In this document: one piece after another, positions 7,989 to 16,376 of the stretch
How the letters are laid out: every line of letters begins with the position of its first letter
How positions within the stretch are numbered: position 1 is the stretch's first letter
Assembly (NCBI GenBank): GCA_021808195.1
Contig: JAKBCE010000006.1
Location: 88,765 to 152,764, forward strand
Source of the DNA: Pseudomonadota bacterium
GTDB lineage: Bacteria > Pseudomonadota > Gammaproteobacteria > Steroidobacterales > Steroidobacteraceae
Length of the DNA stretch: 64,000 bases
Reading direction: 5' to 3'
Notes under the pieces: generated by a model
What the model was told of the DNA's origin: nothing
The model's database searches: none
The model's input: only the letters and a program-made list of their open reading frames with translations
Translations under genes and position numbers: made by a program

Positions 7989-10547
7989 CTAACCGCCGGC
8001 TGCCCGGCCGCCCCCCCCGCCGATGAGCTCGGCCAGATCGAGCAGCACGCGCGGCAGGGCAATATCGCTGCGGGCCAGCAGGTAGCGCGTTTCCCAGTGC
8101 GGCTCGAAGCGCTCGAAATAGCGGCGCATCTGCTCGAAATGCTCGAAATGTTCCCCATGGGTGAACACCAGGCGGCCGGCGCGCTGCCAGGCCGGGGCGA
8201 GCGGATCGTGCTCGAGGCCCCCGAGCGGTACCAGACCGAGGTTGGCCCAGCGAAAGCCCTGCGCGCGCGCCCACAGCAGCGCCTCGATCAGCAGGTAGCC
8301 CATGGTGCCAATCGGCATATCGGGCAGCACGCGCACCAGATCGATGGCCATTTCCAGACGATTGCCGGCCGGCCACAAATTGGCGAAGGCCACCGCCGCG
8401 CCGTCGCGCCGGATCACTGCGAGCGGGAAGTGCCGCAGATAGCGCGGCGAGAAATAACCGGCCGCAAAGCGCCGCTCGCCCGTGGCGTGGCTGGCGAGCC
8501 AGGCGTCCGACACGGCATGCAGTTCGCCGAGCAGCGGCGCCGGTGGTGGGGCCGGGTGCAGTTGGAACGAGAGGCCCGCGCGATGGGCGTGCTGCACGAG
8601 ATGACGCAGTCCGGCGCGCTGTGCGCCCTGCAGCGAGAAATACGCGAGCAGCACTCGGGCCTGGGCTCCGATCGGCAGCGGCGCGAGTCCGAGGTCCTCA
8701 TAGTTGCGCAGCCACTGCGAGCCGGTCTGGAAGAACACCGGCTGCCCGCCGTGCCGATCGGCGATCTGACAGAAGCGCCACAGCAACTCCTCGGCCCCCG
8801 CGCGCTCGCCCACTGGATCACCGAGCGCGATCCAGCTGCGTCCAGCCACCTGGTAGGTGAGAAACGCCTCGCCGGCGGCGGCGAACAGCAGCCGCTTGTC
8901 TCCGGTGAGCGCGGCATTGGCGAGCGGTTCGTCTGCCGCAGCGATCAGCCGTCGTGCGCGTGCGAGGTCCGCGCCGCTCGCCGCCGCCGGCTCCGGTGGG
9001 AGCGGACGCAGCAGGTTCACCCCGAGATAGCCGGTGGCGAGCACCGCCGGCACCAGCACCCCGCGCAGCATCGGTCCGGCGAGGGGACTGGCACCGTGGC
9101 CGGTGAACAGTCCCACCCAGATCGCCAGCACCAGCACCCCGCCGACGGCGCTGATCCAGCTCGGCGTGAAGCGCTCATCGAGGATGGCCGTCGGCCGATA
9201 GAACGCGTCCCGGCCGAGCGACAGCACCGCCAGCACCAGCCCGAGCAGCGGGGCTTCCTCGATGGCGAGGCCCTGGGCAAAGGAGACCGCCACGGCGACC
9301 AGCAGCAGCCGGCAGGCGAGGCGGTGCGCTGCGCGGACGCGCCGGAACAGCGCGCGCGCGAGCAGCAGCAGTCCGGTGCCGATCACGCCCGCGGCGAGCG
9401 CCCCGGCGAGCGGCACGGCCGGCGGCAGCGCGTGGCCGAGCAGCGGCACGTGCACCGCCAGCGGCGGCCACATCAGCGCAACGAGCAGTAACGCGCCCGC
9501 GAGGAACACCAGCGAGCCGGCGATCTGAGGGGCCACGGGCGTGACATAGGTGGCCGCCTGGCGCCGGGCGCGGGCCAGATCGCGCCGGCGCGTATGGAAC
9601 TCCTGGTAGGCGAACAGCGTTGCGCCAAACAGCAGGGGCGTGAGGTAGTAGACCGCCCGGAACGCGAGCAGCGCACCGACCACCGAGTCAGTCGGCGCCT
9701 GATGCAGCGCGAGCAGCATGACCGTCTCAAACACGCCGATCCCGCCTGGGACGTGACTGAGGATGCCGGCCGTCAGGGCGATCACATACGTGCCCATGAA
9801 CGGCACCAGGCCGATGTGCGCTGCAGCAGGCAGCAGCCACCACAGCACCGAGCCCTCGACGGCCAGATCCGCCATGGCGAGCAGCGTCTGTCCGAGGCCA
9901 AGCGTAAAGCCTGGCGCACGCAGGGCCCAGCCGCGGATTTCGATCGCTCGGCGCGACAGTCCCGCCCACAGCAGATAGGCACACACGGCGGCGAGCAGGA
10001 GCGCTCCGGCGCTGCGGATCCACTGCGTGCGCAGATGCAGCGCCAGCGCGGCCGCGTGTGGCGCCAACGTGAGCGATAGCCCGGCAATCGCGGTCAGACC
10101 GAGTGCGATCGACAGGCTGTAGAAGACCGTGATGGTCGCCACCTCCACCGCAGTGATGCCCGCTGCGCTGTACAGACGCAGCCGGATCGCTCCGCCGGTG
10201 ACGGCCGAGAAGCCGAGGTTATGACCGAACACGGCGGCGATGAAGCCGGTGAACAGCACCCGGCCGTAGCGCAGGCGCTTGCGCACGTAGCGCAGGGCCA
10301 GCAAGTCGTAGCTGGTAATCAGCCAATAACTGGCCGCGGTGAGCGCAACCGCGGCCAGCACGTGAGCGCGGGGAATGCTGCGCAGGTGCGCGAGGATGTC
10401 GGCCGGGCGCAGCCGCGCGAGCTCGCGGTGCAGCACGTAACCGACGCCTGCGAGCACCAGCAGTGCGCCGAGCGGGCCGAGCCAGCGCAACCACTCAAGG
10501 ACGCGATTCTCGCGCCCGCTCGAGTGTACGGCCGGCGGTGCGGACAC
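7989..10547 (-). CDS. mprF: MprF, phosphatidylglycerol lysyltransferase and flippase
   Basis: MprF transfers an amino acid, usually lysine, from its tRNA to phosphatidylglycerol and flips the product to the outer leaflet, reducing the negative surface charge and lowering sensitivity to cationic peptides. The N-terminal half has a long series of membrane helices of the flippase type (including GHNLGFSAVTGGAIRLRLYS and GILSHVPGGIGVFETVMLLA). From about residue 530 on lies the cytosolic DUF2156/GNAT-like synthase domain (GDPVGERAGAEELLWRF, NLGLVPLGG). An ATG exists at 10595, but the GTG at 10547 follows a strong GGGAGG site 5 bases upstream, so I use it (852 residues). Amino-acid specificity cannot be read from sequence. 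Confidence 0.88.
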   Translation of the reverse strand: MSAPPAVHSSGRENRVLEWLRWLGPLGALLVLAGVGYVLHRELARLRPADILAHLRSIPRAHVLAAVALTAASYWLITSYDLLALRYVRKRLRYGRVLFTGFIAAVFGHNLGFSAVTGGAIRLRLYSAAGITAVEVATITVFYSLSIALGLTAIAGLSLTLAPHAAALALHLRTQWIRSAGALLLAAVCAYLLWAGLSRRAIEIRGWALRAPGFTLGLGQTLLAMADLAVEGSVLWWLLPAAAHIGLVPFMGTYVIALTAGILSHVPGGIGVFETVMLLALHQAPTDSVVGALLAFRAVYYLTPLLFGATLFAYQEFHTRRRDLARARRQAATYVTPVAPQIAGSLVFLAGALLLVALMWPPLAVHVPLLGHALPPAVPLAGALAAGVIGTGLLLLARALFRRVRAAHRLACRLLLVAVAVSFAQGLAIEEAPLLGLVLAVLSLGRDAFYRPTAILDERFTPSWISAVGGVLVLAIWVGLFTGHGASPLAGPMLRGVLVPAVLATGYLGVNLLRPLPPEPAAASGADLARARRLIAAADEPLANAALTGDKRLLFAAAGEAFLTYQVAGRSWIALGDPVGERAGAEELLWRFCQIADRHGGQPVFFQTGSQWLRNYEDLGLAPLPIGAQARVLLAYFSLQGAQRAGLRHLVQHAHRAGLSFQLHPAPPPAPLLGELHAVSDAWLASHATGERRFAAGYFSPRYLRHFPLAVIRRDGAAVAFANLWPAGNRLEMAIDLVRVLPDMPIGTMGYLLIEALLWARAQGFRWANLGLVPLGGLEHDPLAPAWQRAGRLVFTHGEHFEHFEQMRRYFERFEPHWETRYLLARSDIALPRVLLDLAELIGGGGGRAAGG

Positions 10548-10644
10548 TAGCGCCTCCCGGCTCCATGGGCCGCGACCCGGGCGGGGCGCGGGCATTGCGC
10601 GCGGGTTTGCGGATCGGGCCTAGGCACGGCAGAGCATCAGCGCC

Positions 10645-12318
10645 TCAGCGGGTGAGCGGCTTGTACCGGATGCGATGCGGTTGCGCCGCAGCCTCACCCT
10701 TGCGCCGCTTAAAGTCCTCGACGTACTCCTGATAATTGCCCTCGAACCACACCACCTGCGAGTCACCCTCGAAGGCGAGAATGTGCGTCGCCACACGGTC
10801 GAGAAACCAGCGGTCATGGGAGATGACCACCGCGCAGCCGGGGAAGCTCACCAGCGCCTCCTCGAGCGCGCGCAGTGTCTCGACATCCAGGTCGTTGGTC
10901 GGCTCATCGAGCAACAGCACGTTGCCGCCGGCACTCAGCACCTTGGCGAGATGCACGCGGTTGCGCTCACCGCCGGAGAGCTCGCCGATGGTCTGCTGCT
11001 GTTGCGCGCCCTTGAAGTTGAACCGACCGACGTAGCTGCGCGAGGGGGTCTCGTAATTGCCAACCTTGATCATGTCGAGACCGCCGGAAATCTCCTCCCA
11101 GACCGTCTTGCGATCATCTAGCGACTGACGCGACTGATCGACGTACGCCAGCTTCACGGTCGGTCCGATTCGGATCTGGCCACCGTCGGGCTGCTCTGCA
11201 CCGGTCAACATCCGGAACAGCGTCGTCTTACCCGCGCCGTTCGGTCCAATGATGCCGACGATGCCGCCGGGTGGCAGGCTGAAGGACAGATTGTCGATCA
11301 GCAGCCGCTCGGCGAAGCCCTTGCGCAGGCCCTCGACTTCGATGACCTGATCGCCGAGCCGCTCGCCGGGGGGGATGTAGATCTCGTTGGTCTCGTTGCG
11401 CTGCTGGAATTCCCGTGAGGCGAGCTCCTCGTAGCGCTGCAGCCGGGCCTTGCTTTTGGCCTGTCGTGCCTTGGGGTTCTGCCGTACCCACTCGAGCTCA
11501 TGCTCGAGGGTCTTGCGCAGCGACTCGCGCTCGCGCTCCTCGACGCGCAGCCGCTGCTCCTTCTGCTCGAGCCACGAGGAGTAGTTGCCGTGCCACGGTA
11601 TGCCATGGCCGCGATCGAGCTCGAGAATCCACTCGGCCACGTTGTCGAGAAAGTACCGATCATGGGTGACGGCGATGACGGTGCTCGGGTACTGCTCGAG
11701 ATAGCGTTCGAGCCAGGCGATCGACTCGGCGTCGAGGTGATTGGTCGGCTCATCGAGCAGCAGCATGTCTGGAGCCGACAGCAGCAGACGGCACAGCGCC
11801 ACCCGGCGTTTTTCGCCGCCGGACAACGGCGCGATCTTCGCCTCCCAGGGCGGCAGACGCAGTGCGTCGGCTGCGATATCGAGCTTGCGCTCGAGCTCCC
11901 AGCCACCGGCCGCATCGATGGCATCCTGCAATTTGGCCTGTTCGGCGAGCAGGTCGTTCATCTGCTCATCGCTCATCGGCTCGGCGAAGCGGTCGCTCAG
12001 CCGGTTGAACGCCTCCACCAGCGCGAGCGTCGCGCCGACGCCCTCCAGTACGGTGGTGCGTACGTCGCTTTGCGGGTCGAGCTGCGGCTCCTGGGGCAGG
12101 TAGCCGATGCGGATGCCGTTCTGTGGACGCGCCTCGCCGTCGATCTCGGTGTCGATGCCGGCCATGATCTTCAGGAGCGTCGATTTGCCAGAGCCGTTCA
12201 GGCCGAGCACGCCGATCTTGGCGCCGGGAAAAAAGGACAGGCTGATGTCGCGCAGGATGACGCGTTTCGGCGGCACCACTTTCGACACCCGATTCATCGT
12301 ATAAATGTATTGGGCCAT
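10645..12318 (-). CDS. ettA: EttA, energy-dependent translational throttle ABC-F protein
   Basis: EttA is an ABC-F ATPase that binds the ribosomal E site and couples the first elongation step to ATP/ADP level. The 557 residues hold two ABC domains. The first has a Walker A motif GLNGSGKST (39-47) and signature LSGGEKRR; the second has GPNGAGKTT (about 355-363) and signature LSGGERNR. Between them lies a basic, charged helical linker (EQKEQRLRVEERERESLRKT), the P-site tRNA interaction region. There are no membrane segments, and the start YIYTMNRVSKVVPPKR is typical of EttA among ABC-F proteins. A 97-base gap to mprF suggests a possible but unproven shared transcript. Confidence 0.96.
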   Translation of the reverse strand: MAQYIYTMNRVSKVVPPKRVILRDISLSFFPGAKIGVLGLNGSGKSTLLKIMAGIDTEIDGEARPQNGIRIGYLPQEPQLDPQSDVRTTVLEGVGATLALVEAFNRLSDRFAEPMSDEQMNDLLAEQAKLQDAIDAAGGWELERKLDIAADALRLPPWEAKIAPLSGGEKRRVALCRLLLSAPDMLLLDEPTNHLDAESIAWLERYLEQYPSTVIAVTHDRYFLDNVAEWILELDRGHGIPWHGNYSSWLEQKEQRLRVEERERESLRKTLEHELEWVRQNPKARQAKSKARLQRYEELASREFQQRNETNEIYIPPGERLGDQVIEVEGLRKGFAERLLIDNLSFSLPPGGIVGIIGPNGAGKTTLFRMLTGAEQPDGGQIRIGPTVKLAYVDQSRQSLDDRKTVWEEISGGLDMIKVGNYETPSRSYVGRFNFKGAQQQQTIGELSGGERNRVHLAKVLSAGGNVLLLDEPTNDLDVETLRALEEALVSFPGCAVVISHDRWFLDRVATHILAFEGDSQVVWFEGNYQEYVEDFKRRKGEAAAQPHRIRYKPLTR

Positions 12319-12468
12319 GCAATCTCTGCTGCGGGTGGGTGAGGCGGTGCGGGCGCCGGGACGCCCGCCGGGACATTATCGCCCGAGCGCACCGGGCTTG
12401 GGCAGAGGGCGTCCCGGGGCGTAGGCGGCAGGACGTGCGGCGGGCCTGCTGCGCGCCGATCGCTTCGG

Positions 12469-12474
12469 TACAAT
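12469..12474 (+). promoter_or_regulatory. possible -10 box for glyA
   Basis: TACAAT lies 67 bases before the glyA ATG in the 223-base divergent region between ettA and glyA. The -35 at 17-base spacing (CTGCTG, 12446-12451) is poor. The rest of this divergent region is GC-rich and shows nothing else that I recognise. Confidence 0.3.
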
Positions 12475-12541
12475 TCCGCTCCCGCCCCCGACCGGCAGGG
12501 CCCGCACAGTCGCGGTGAGCGCCCATCAATAGAGGCTTCCC

Positions 12542-13801
12542 ATGTTCACAAAATCGCAGGATATTCGCAGTTTTGACCCCGAGCTGGCCCACGCCATCGA
12601 TGGCGAGCGGCGCCGGCAGGAAGATCACATTGAGCTGATCGCCTCGGAAAATTATGCCAGCCCGCGCGTGCTCGAGGCTCAGGGGTCGGTGCTGACCAAC
12701 AAGTACGCCGAGGGCTATCCCGGCAAGCGCTACTACGGTGGCTGCGAGTACGTCGATATCGCCGAGCAGCTGGCGATCGACCGGGCCAAGAAGCTCTTCG
12801 GTGCCGCCTATGCCAACGTGCAGCCGCATTCCGGCTCCCAGGCCAATGCCGCGGCGTATTTCGCACTGGTGCAGCCGGGCGATCCGATTCTCGGCATGAG
12901 CCTCGATCATGGCGGGCATCTGACCCATGGGGCGCGGGTCAACTTTTCCGGCAAGTTCTTCCGGGCCGTGCAGTACGGCATTCGTCCGGATACCGGCGAG
13001 ATCGACTACGAGCAGGTCGCGCGCCTGGCGGCCGAGCATCGCCCGAAGATGATCATTGCCGGGTTTTCGGCCTATTCGCGCGTCATCGACTGGGCCCGTT
13101 TTGCGCAAATCGCCAAGGGCGTCGGGGCGTACCTGGTGGTGGACATGGCGCACGTGGCGGGCCTGGTGGCCGCCGGCGTCTATCCGAGTCCGCTGCCGCA
13201 TGCCGACGTCGTGACGACCACGACGCACAAGACGCTGCGCGGACCGCGCGGCGGGCTGATTCTGGCGCGGGCCAATGAGGAAATCGAGAAGAAGCTGAAC
13301 TCGCTGGTCTTCCCGGGTACCCAGGGTGGCCCGCTGATGCACGTGATCGCGGCCAAAGCAGTCGCATTGCTCGAGGCACTGCAGCCGCAGTTCGTCGATT
13401 ATCAGCGCCAGGTGCTGGCGAACGCACGCGCCATGGCAGCGCGCCTGAAGCAGCGCGGCTTCGACATCATCTCCGGCGGCACCGACAATCATCTGTTCCT
13501 GCTCAGCTTGATCGGACGGGATATCACCGGCAAGGACGCTGACGCGGCGCTCGGCAAGGCCAACATCACGGTCAACAAGAATGCCGTACCCAATGACCCG
13601 CGCCCGCCATCGATCAGCAGCGGTCTGCGCATCGGCACACCGGCCTCGACGACCCGCGGCTTCAAGGAGGCGGAAGTCGAGCGCGTGGCCGACCTCATCG
13701 CCGATGTGCTTGAGGCCGGCGGGGAGGCGGCGGTCATCGAGAAAGTCCGCGGCCAGGTGCTCGAGCTCTGCGGCCGGTTCCCGGTGTACGCGGCGGCCTG
13801 A
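12542..13801 (+). CDS. glyA: GlyA, serine hydroxymethyltransferase
   Basis: This PLP enzyme interconverts serine and glycine while loading tetrahydrofolate with a one-carbon unit. The 419 residues match the family. The N-terminus has [18 protein letters not shown] and the active-site [11 protein letters not shown] region. The PLP-binding lysine lies in [16 protein letters not shown] at about residue 229, and the C-terminal [15 protein letters not shown] motif is intact. An AGAGG ribosome site at 12531-12535 supports the start. It heads the glyA-nrdR-ribD run. Confidence 0.98.
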   Translation: MFTKSQDIRSFDPELAHAIDGERRRQEDHIELIASENYASPRVLEAQGSVLTNKYAEGYPGKRYYGGCEYVDIAEQLAIDRAKKLFGAAYANVQPHSGSQANAAAYFALVQPGDPILGMSLDHGGHLTHGARVNFSGKFFRAVQYGIRPDTGEIDYEQVARLAAEHRPKMIIAGFSAYSRVIDWARFAQIAKGVGAYLVVDMAHVAGLVAAGVYPSPLPHADVVTTTTHKTLRGPRGGLILARANEEIEKKLNSLVFPGTQGGPLMHVIAAKAVALLEALQPQFVDYQRQVLANARAMAARLKQRGFDIISGGTDNHLFLLSLIGRDITGKDADAALGKANITVNKNAVPNDPRPPSISSGLRIGTPASTTRGFKEAEVERVADLIADVLEAGGEAAVIEKVRGQVLELCGRFPVYAAA

Positions 13802-13831
13802 GCCTGACGGGACCGCGGATGGAACGCTGAC

Positions 13832-14404
13832 ATGCATTGTCCATTCTGCGGTCACGTCGAGACCAAGGTGACCGACTCGCGCCTGGCGGGGGACGGCGGG
13901 CAGATCCGCCGCCGGCGCGAGTGTCTGGCCTGCGGGGAGCGCTTCACGACCTTCGAGACGCCCGAACTGCTCATGCCGATGGTCGTCAAGGCCGATCGGC
14001 GCCGCGAGCCGTTCGAACCGGCCAAGCTGCGCGCCGGGATGGAAAAGGCGCTGGAGAAGCGGCCGGTAGCGCGCGAGGCAATCGATGCTGCGGTGAACCA
14101 CATCACGCATCGGGTGCGCACGCTCGGGGAGCGGGAAATCGCCTCCGGCGCGATCGGCGAGCTGGTCATGGAGGAGTTGCGCCAGCTCGATGAGGTCGCG
14201 TACGTGCGGTTCGCCTCGGTCTACCGGCATTTTGAGGACGTCGAGGCCTTCCATGAGGAGATCCGCAAGCTGCGCGATGCGCGCCCGCAGCGTCCGGGCC
14301 GCCCGCGCAAGCGCGCAGCCGGCGCCAGCGGCCAGCGCGGGCAGCTGTCGTTGCTGCCCCCGGAGCGCCCGCCCGGCGGCGGAGGCAGTGGCGAAGCGGA
14401 ATGA
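13832..14404 (+). CDS. nrdR: NrdR, ribonucleotide reductase transcriptional repressor
   Basis: NrdR represses ribonucleotide reductase genes by sensing ATP/dATP. The zinc ribbon uses C3, C6, C31 and C34 (MHCPFCGH, then ECLACGERF). The ATP-cone follows at about 49-139 ([20 protein letters not shown], then [20 protein letters not shown]). The protein is 190 residues, about 30-40 longer than typical NrdR; the extra C-terminus after residue 150 is Arg/Gly/Pro-rich ([16 protein letters not shown]). It overlaps ribD by ATGA, as in many proteobacteria where nrdR heads the riboflavin cluster. Confidence 0.97.
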   Translation: MHCPFCGHVETKVTDSRLAGDGGQIRRRRECLACGERFTTFETPELLMPMVVKADRRREPFEPAKLRAGMEKALEKRPVAREAIDAAVNHITHRVRTLGEREIASGAIGELVMEELRQLDEVAYVRFASVYRHFEDVEAFHEEIRKLRDARPQRPGRPRKRAAGASGQRGQLSLLPPERPPGGGGSGEAE

Positions 14405-15540
14405 ACGACACGCTATTTTCGGAGTTTGATCGGCGCGCCATGGCGCGCGCGCTCGAACTGGCCGCGCTGGGGATGGAAACGGCGCACCCGAACCCGCGGG
14501 TCGGCTGCGTCATCGCGCGCGAGGAGCACATCGTCGGTGAGGGCTGGCATGCCCGTGCCGGTGAGCCGCATGCCGAGGTGCATGCGCTGCGTGAGGCGGG
14601 CGCGGCGACGGTGGGAGCAACCGCCTACGTTACGCTCGAGCCCTGCAGCCACCACGGTCGGACGCCTCCGTGCGCGCAGGCATTGCTGGCAGCGGGTATT
14701 GCGCGGGTCGTCTATGCGGTCGCGGATCCAAATCCCCGGGTCAACGGCGAGGGCGAGCGCATCCTGCGTGCGCGCGGTGTGCAGGTCGAATCCGGGTTGC
14801 TCGCCGCTGCAGCCACCGAGCTCAATGCCGGCTTCCTGAAGCGGATGCGAACGGGCAGACCCTGGGTGCGAGTGAAGCTCGCCATGAGTCTCGATGCGCG
14901 CACCGCGCTCAGCAACGGCAAGAGTCACTGGATCACCGGCGCAGACGCCCGTGCGGACGTGCACTCCTGGCGTGCGCGCAGCGGCGCGGTGATGACCGGC
15001 ATCGGTACCGTGCTGGCCGATGACCCGAGCCTCGATGTGCGTCTGGTTGAGCCGTCCGCCGTACAGCGGCCGCCGCTGCTGCGCGTTGTGTTGGATTCGC
15101 GCCTACGCACGCCGCTGGATGCGCGCCTGTTCTCGGTCGCAGGAGAAGTCATGCTGGTGAGCGTCGCGGGCGCCCGCGGCGCCGATGCGCAGTACGCGGC
15201 TCGTCGCGCTGCGCTCGCCGAGCGCGCGACGCTCGAGGAACTGCCGGCCGATGGCCGCGGGCGTGTCTCGCTCGTGGCGCTGCTGGAGCGGCTCGGGAGT
15301 CGGGAAATCAATGAGTTGTGGGTCGAGTCCGGACCGCAGCTGGCCGGTGCGCTGCTCGCCGAGGAGCAGGTCGACGAGTTGCTGCTGTACGTTGCGCCGC
15401 GGTTGATCGGGCCGCAGGGCCGACCGCTCGCCGAGCTGCCGGCACTCACCGAGCTGCAGGATTCGCCGTGGTTTGACATGATGGACATTCACCAGGTCGG
15501 GGCCGACCTGCGGCTACGGCTGCGGCCCAAGCGACGTTGA
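14401..15540 (+). CDS. ribD: RibD, bifunctional riboflavin deaminase/reductase
   Basis: RibD performs two successive riboflavin steps: deamination of the diaminopyrimidine product of GTP cyclohydrolase II, then NADPH-dependent reduction of the ribosyl group. The N-terminal deaminase domain has the zinc motifs PHAEVHAL (about residues 56-63) and [16 protein letters not shown] (about 80-95). The reductase domain follows from about 150 ([30 protein letters not shown]). The 379-residue length is normal. Starts within the nrdR stop. Confidence 0.97.
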   Translation: MNDTLFSEFDRRAMARALELAALGMETAHPNPRVGCVIAREEHIVGEGWHARAGEPHAEVHALREAGAATVGATAYVTLEPCSHHGRTPPCAQALLAAGIARVVYAVADPNPRVNGEGERILRARGVQVESGLLAAAATELNAGFLKRMRTGRPWVRVKLAMSLDARTALSNGKSHWITGADARADVHSWRARSGAVMTGIGTVLADDPSLDVRLVEPSAVQRPPLLRVVLDSRLRTPLDARLFSVAGEVMLVSVAGARGADAQYAARRAALAERATLEELPADGRGRVSLVALLERLGSREINELWVESGPQLAGALLAEEQVDELLLYVAPRLIGPQGRPLAELPALTELQDSPWFDMMDIHQVGADLRLRLRPKRR

Positions 15541-15558
15541 GCGCCGAGGAGGGGAGCT

Positions 15559-16188
15559 GTGTTTACCGGTATCGTGCAGGACGTGGGACACGTGATCTCG
15601 AGCGAGAAACAACGTGGAGATTTGCGCATGGGCTTTCGCTTCGAGCGCCTGGACCCGGCGGGTCTGCGTCTCGGCGACAGCATCTGCGTGCAGGGCTGCT
15701 GTCTCACGGTGGTCGCTCTGGGTGAGCGTTCCTTCGCCGCCGACGTGTCGAGCGAAACGCTGCGCCTGACGACGCTCGGGCAGATGTCGCTCGGCGCCCG
15801 CGTCAACCTCGAGCCGGCGCTGAAGATGGGCGATGCGCTCGGCGGACACCTACTCACCGGGCACGTCGATGGCCTCGGGCAAGTGGTCGACATTGCCGAG
15901 GAGGCCCGCTCGTGGCGGATGGACGTGGCGTTGGCCGAGGAAGAGCTGGCCCGTTATGTCGCTCGCAAGGGCTCGATCGCCATCGACGGCGTGAGTCTCA
16001 CCGTCAACATCGTGCACAAGAGCATCTTCCGCGTAAACCTCATTCCGCACACCCGTGAGGTGACTACGCTCGGTACGCTCGAACCGGAAGATTTCGTCAA
16101 CATCGAGGTCGATCTGATGGCTCGCTACGCCGAGCGGCTGCTCGGGGAGCCCGGGTCGCAGCGCAGTCCGGCGCACGAGCCGAACTGA
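15559..16188 (+). CDS. ribE: RibE, riboflavin synthase alpha subunit
   Basis: Riboflavin synthase dismutates two 6,7-dimethyl-8-ribityllumazines to give riboflavin. The GTG start gives MFTGIVQDVG, the invariant N-terminus of the family, and a GGAGG site lies at 15549-15553. The two repeated lumazine-binding barrels are visible: the first with LGDSICVQGCCLTV, the second after LGGHLLTGHVDGLG with KGSIAIDGVSLTVN. Length is 209 residues. In many relatives ribBX follows directly; here two unrelated genes intervene. Confidence 0.97.
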   Translation: MFTGIVQDVGHVISSEKQRGDLRMGFRFERLDPAGLRLGDSICVQGCCLTVVALGERSFAADVSSETLRLTTLGQMSLGARVNLEPALKMGDALGGHLLTGHVDGLGQVVDIAEEARSWRMDVALAEEELARYVARKGSIAIDGVSLTVNIVHKSIFRVNLIPHTREVTTLGTLEPEDFVNIEVDLMARYAERLLGEPGSQRSPAHEPN

Positions 16189-16313
16189 CACGACGCGCGG
16201 CGGTCGCATCCACGAGGCCTTCGAGCACTGGAGCAGCCGGTGGATGAAAGGTGACACGGCGGTCGGCACATCCGCCTGCCCGCTGCAGTGCGGCTGACGC
16301 CAACGGTGGTGCA

Positions 16314-16342
16314 TTGACAGCACGGCGGGCGGATGTTAATTA
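16314..16342 (+). promoter_or_regulatory. predicted sigma-70 promoter before the secreted hydrolase
   Basis: A perfect TTGACA (16314-16319) is followed after 17 bases by TAATTA (16337-16342), 35 bases before the hydrolase ATG. The A/T-rich patch stands out in this GC-rich region. It would let the hydrolase and thioredoxin genes be expressed independently of the upstream rib genes. Confidence 0.6.
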
Positions 16343-16376
16343 AATTGGACGCGAATTGCGTCATCTGGGGGGCGCC

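Noticed and set aside
11966..14254. Very long minus-strand open frame across ettA and glyA
   Set aside because: It is a GC-rich shadow: it overlaps clearly real genes (EttA, GlyA) on both strands and its translation shows no known domain.
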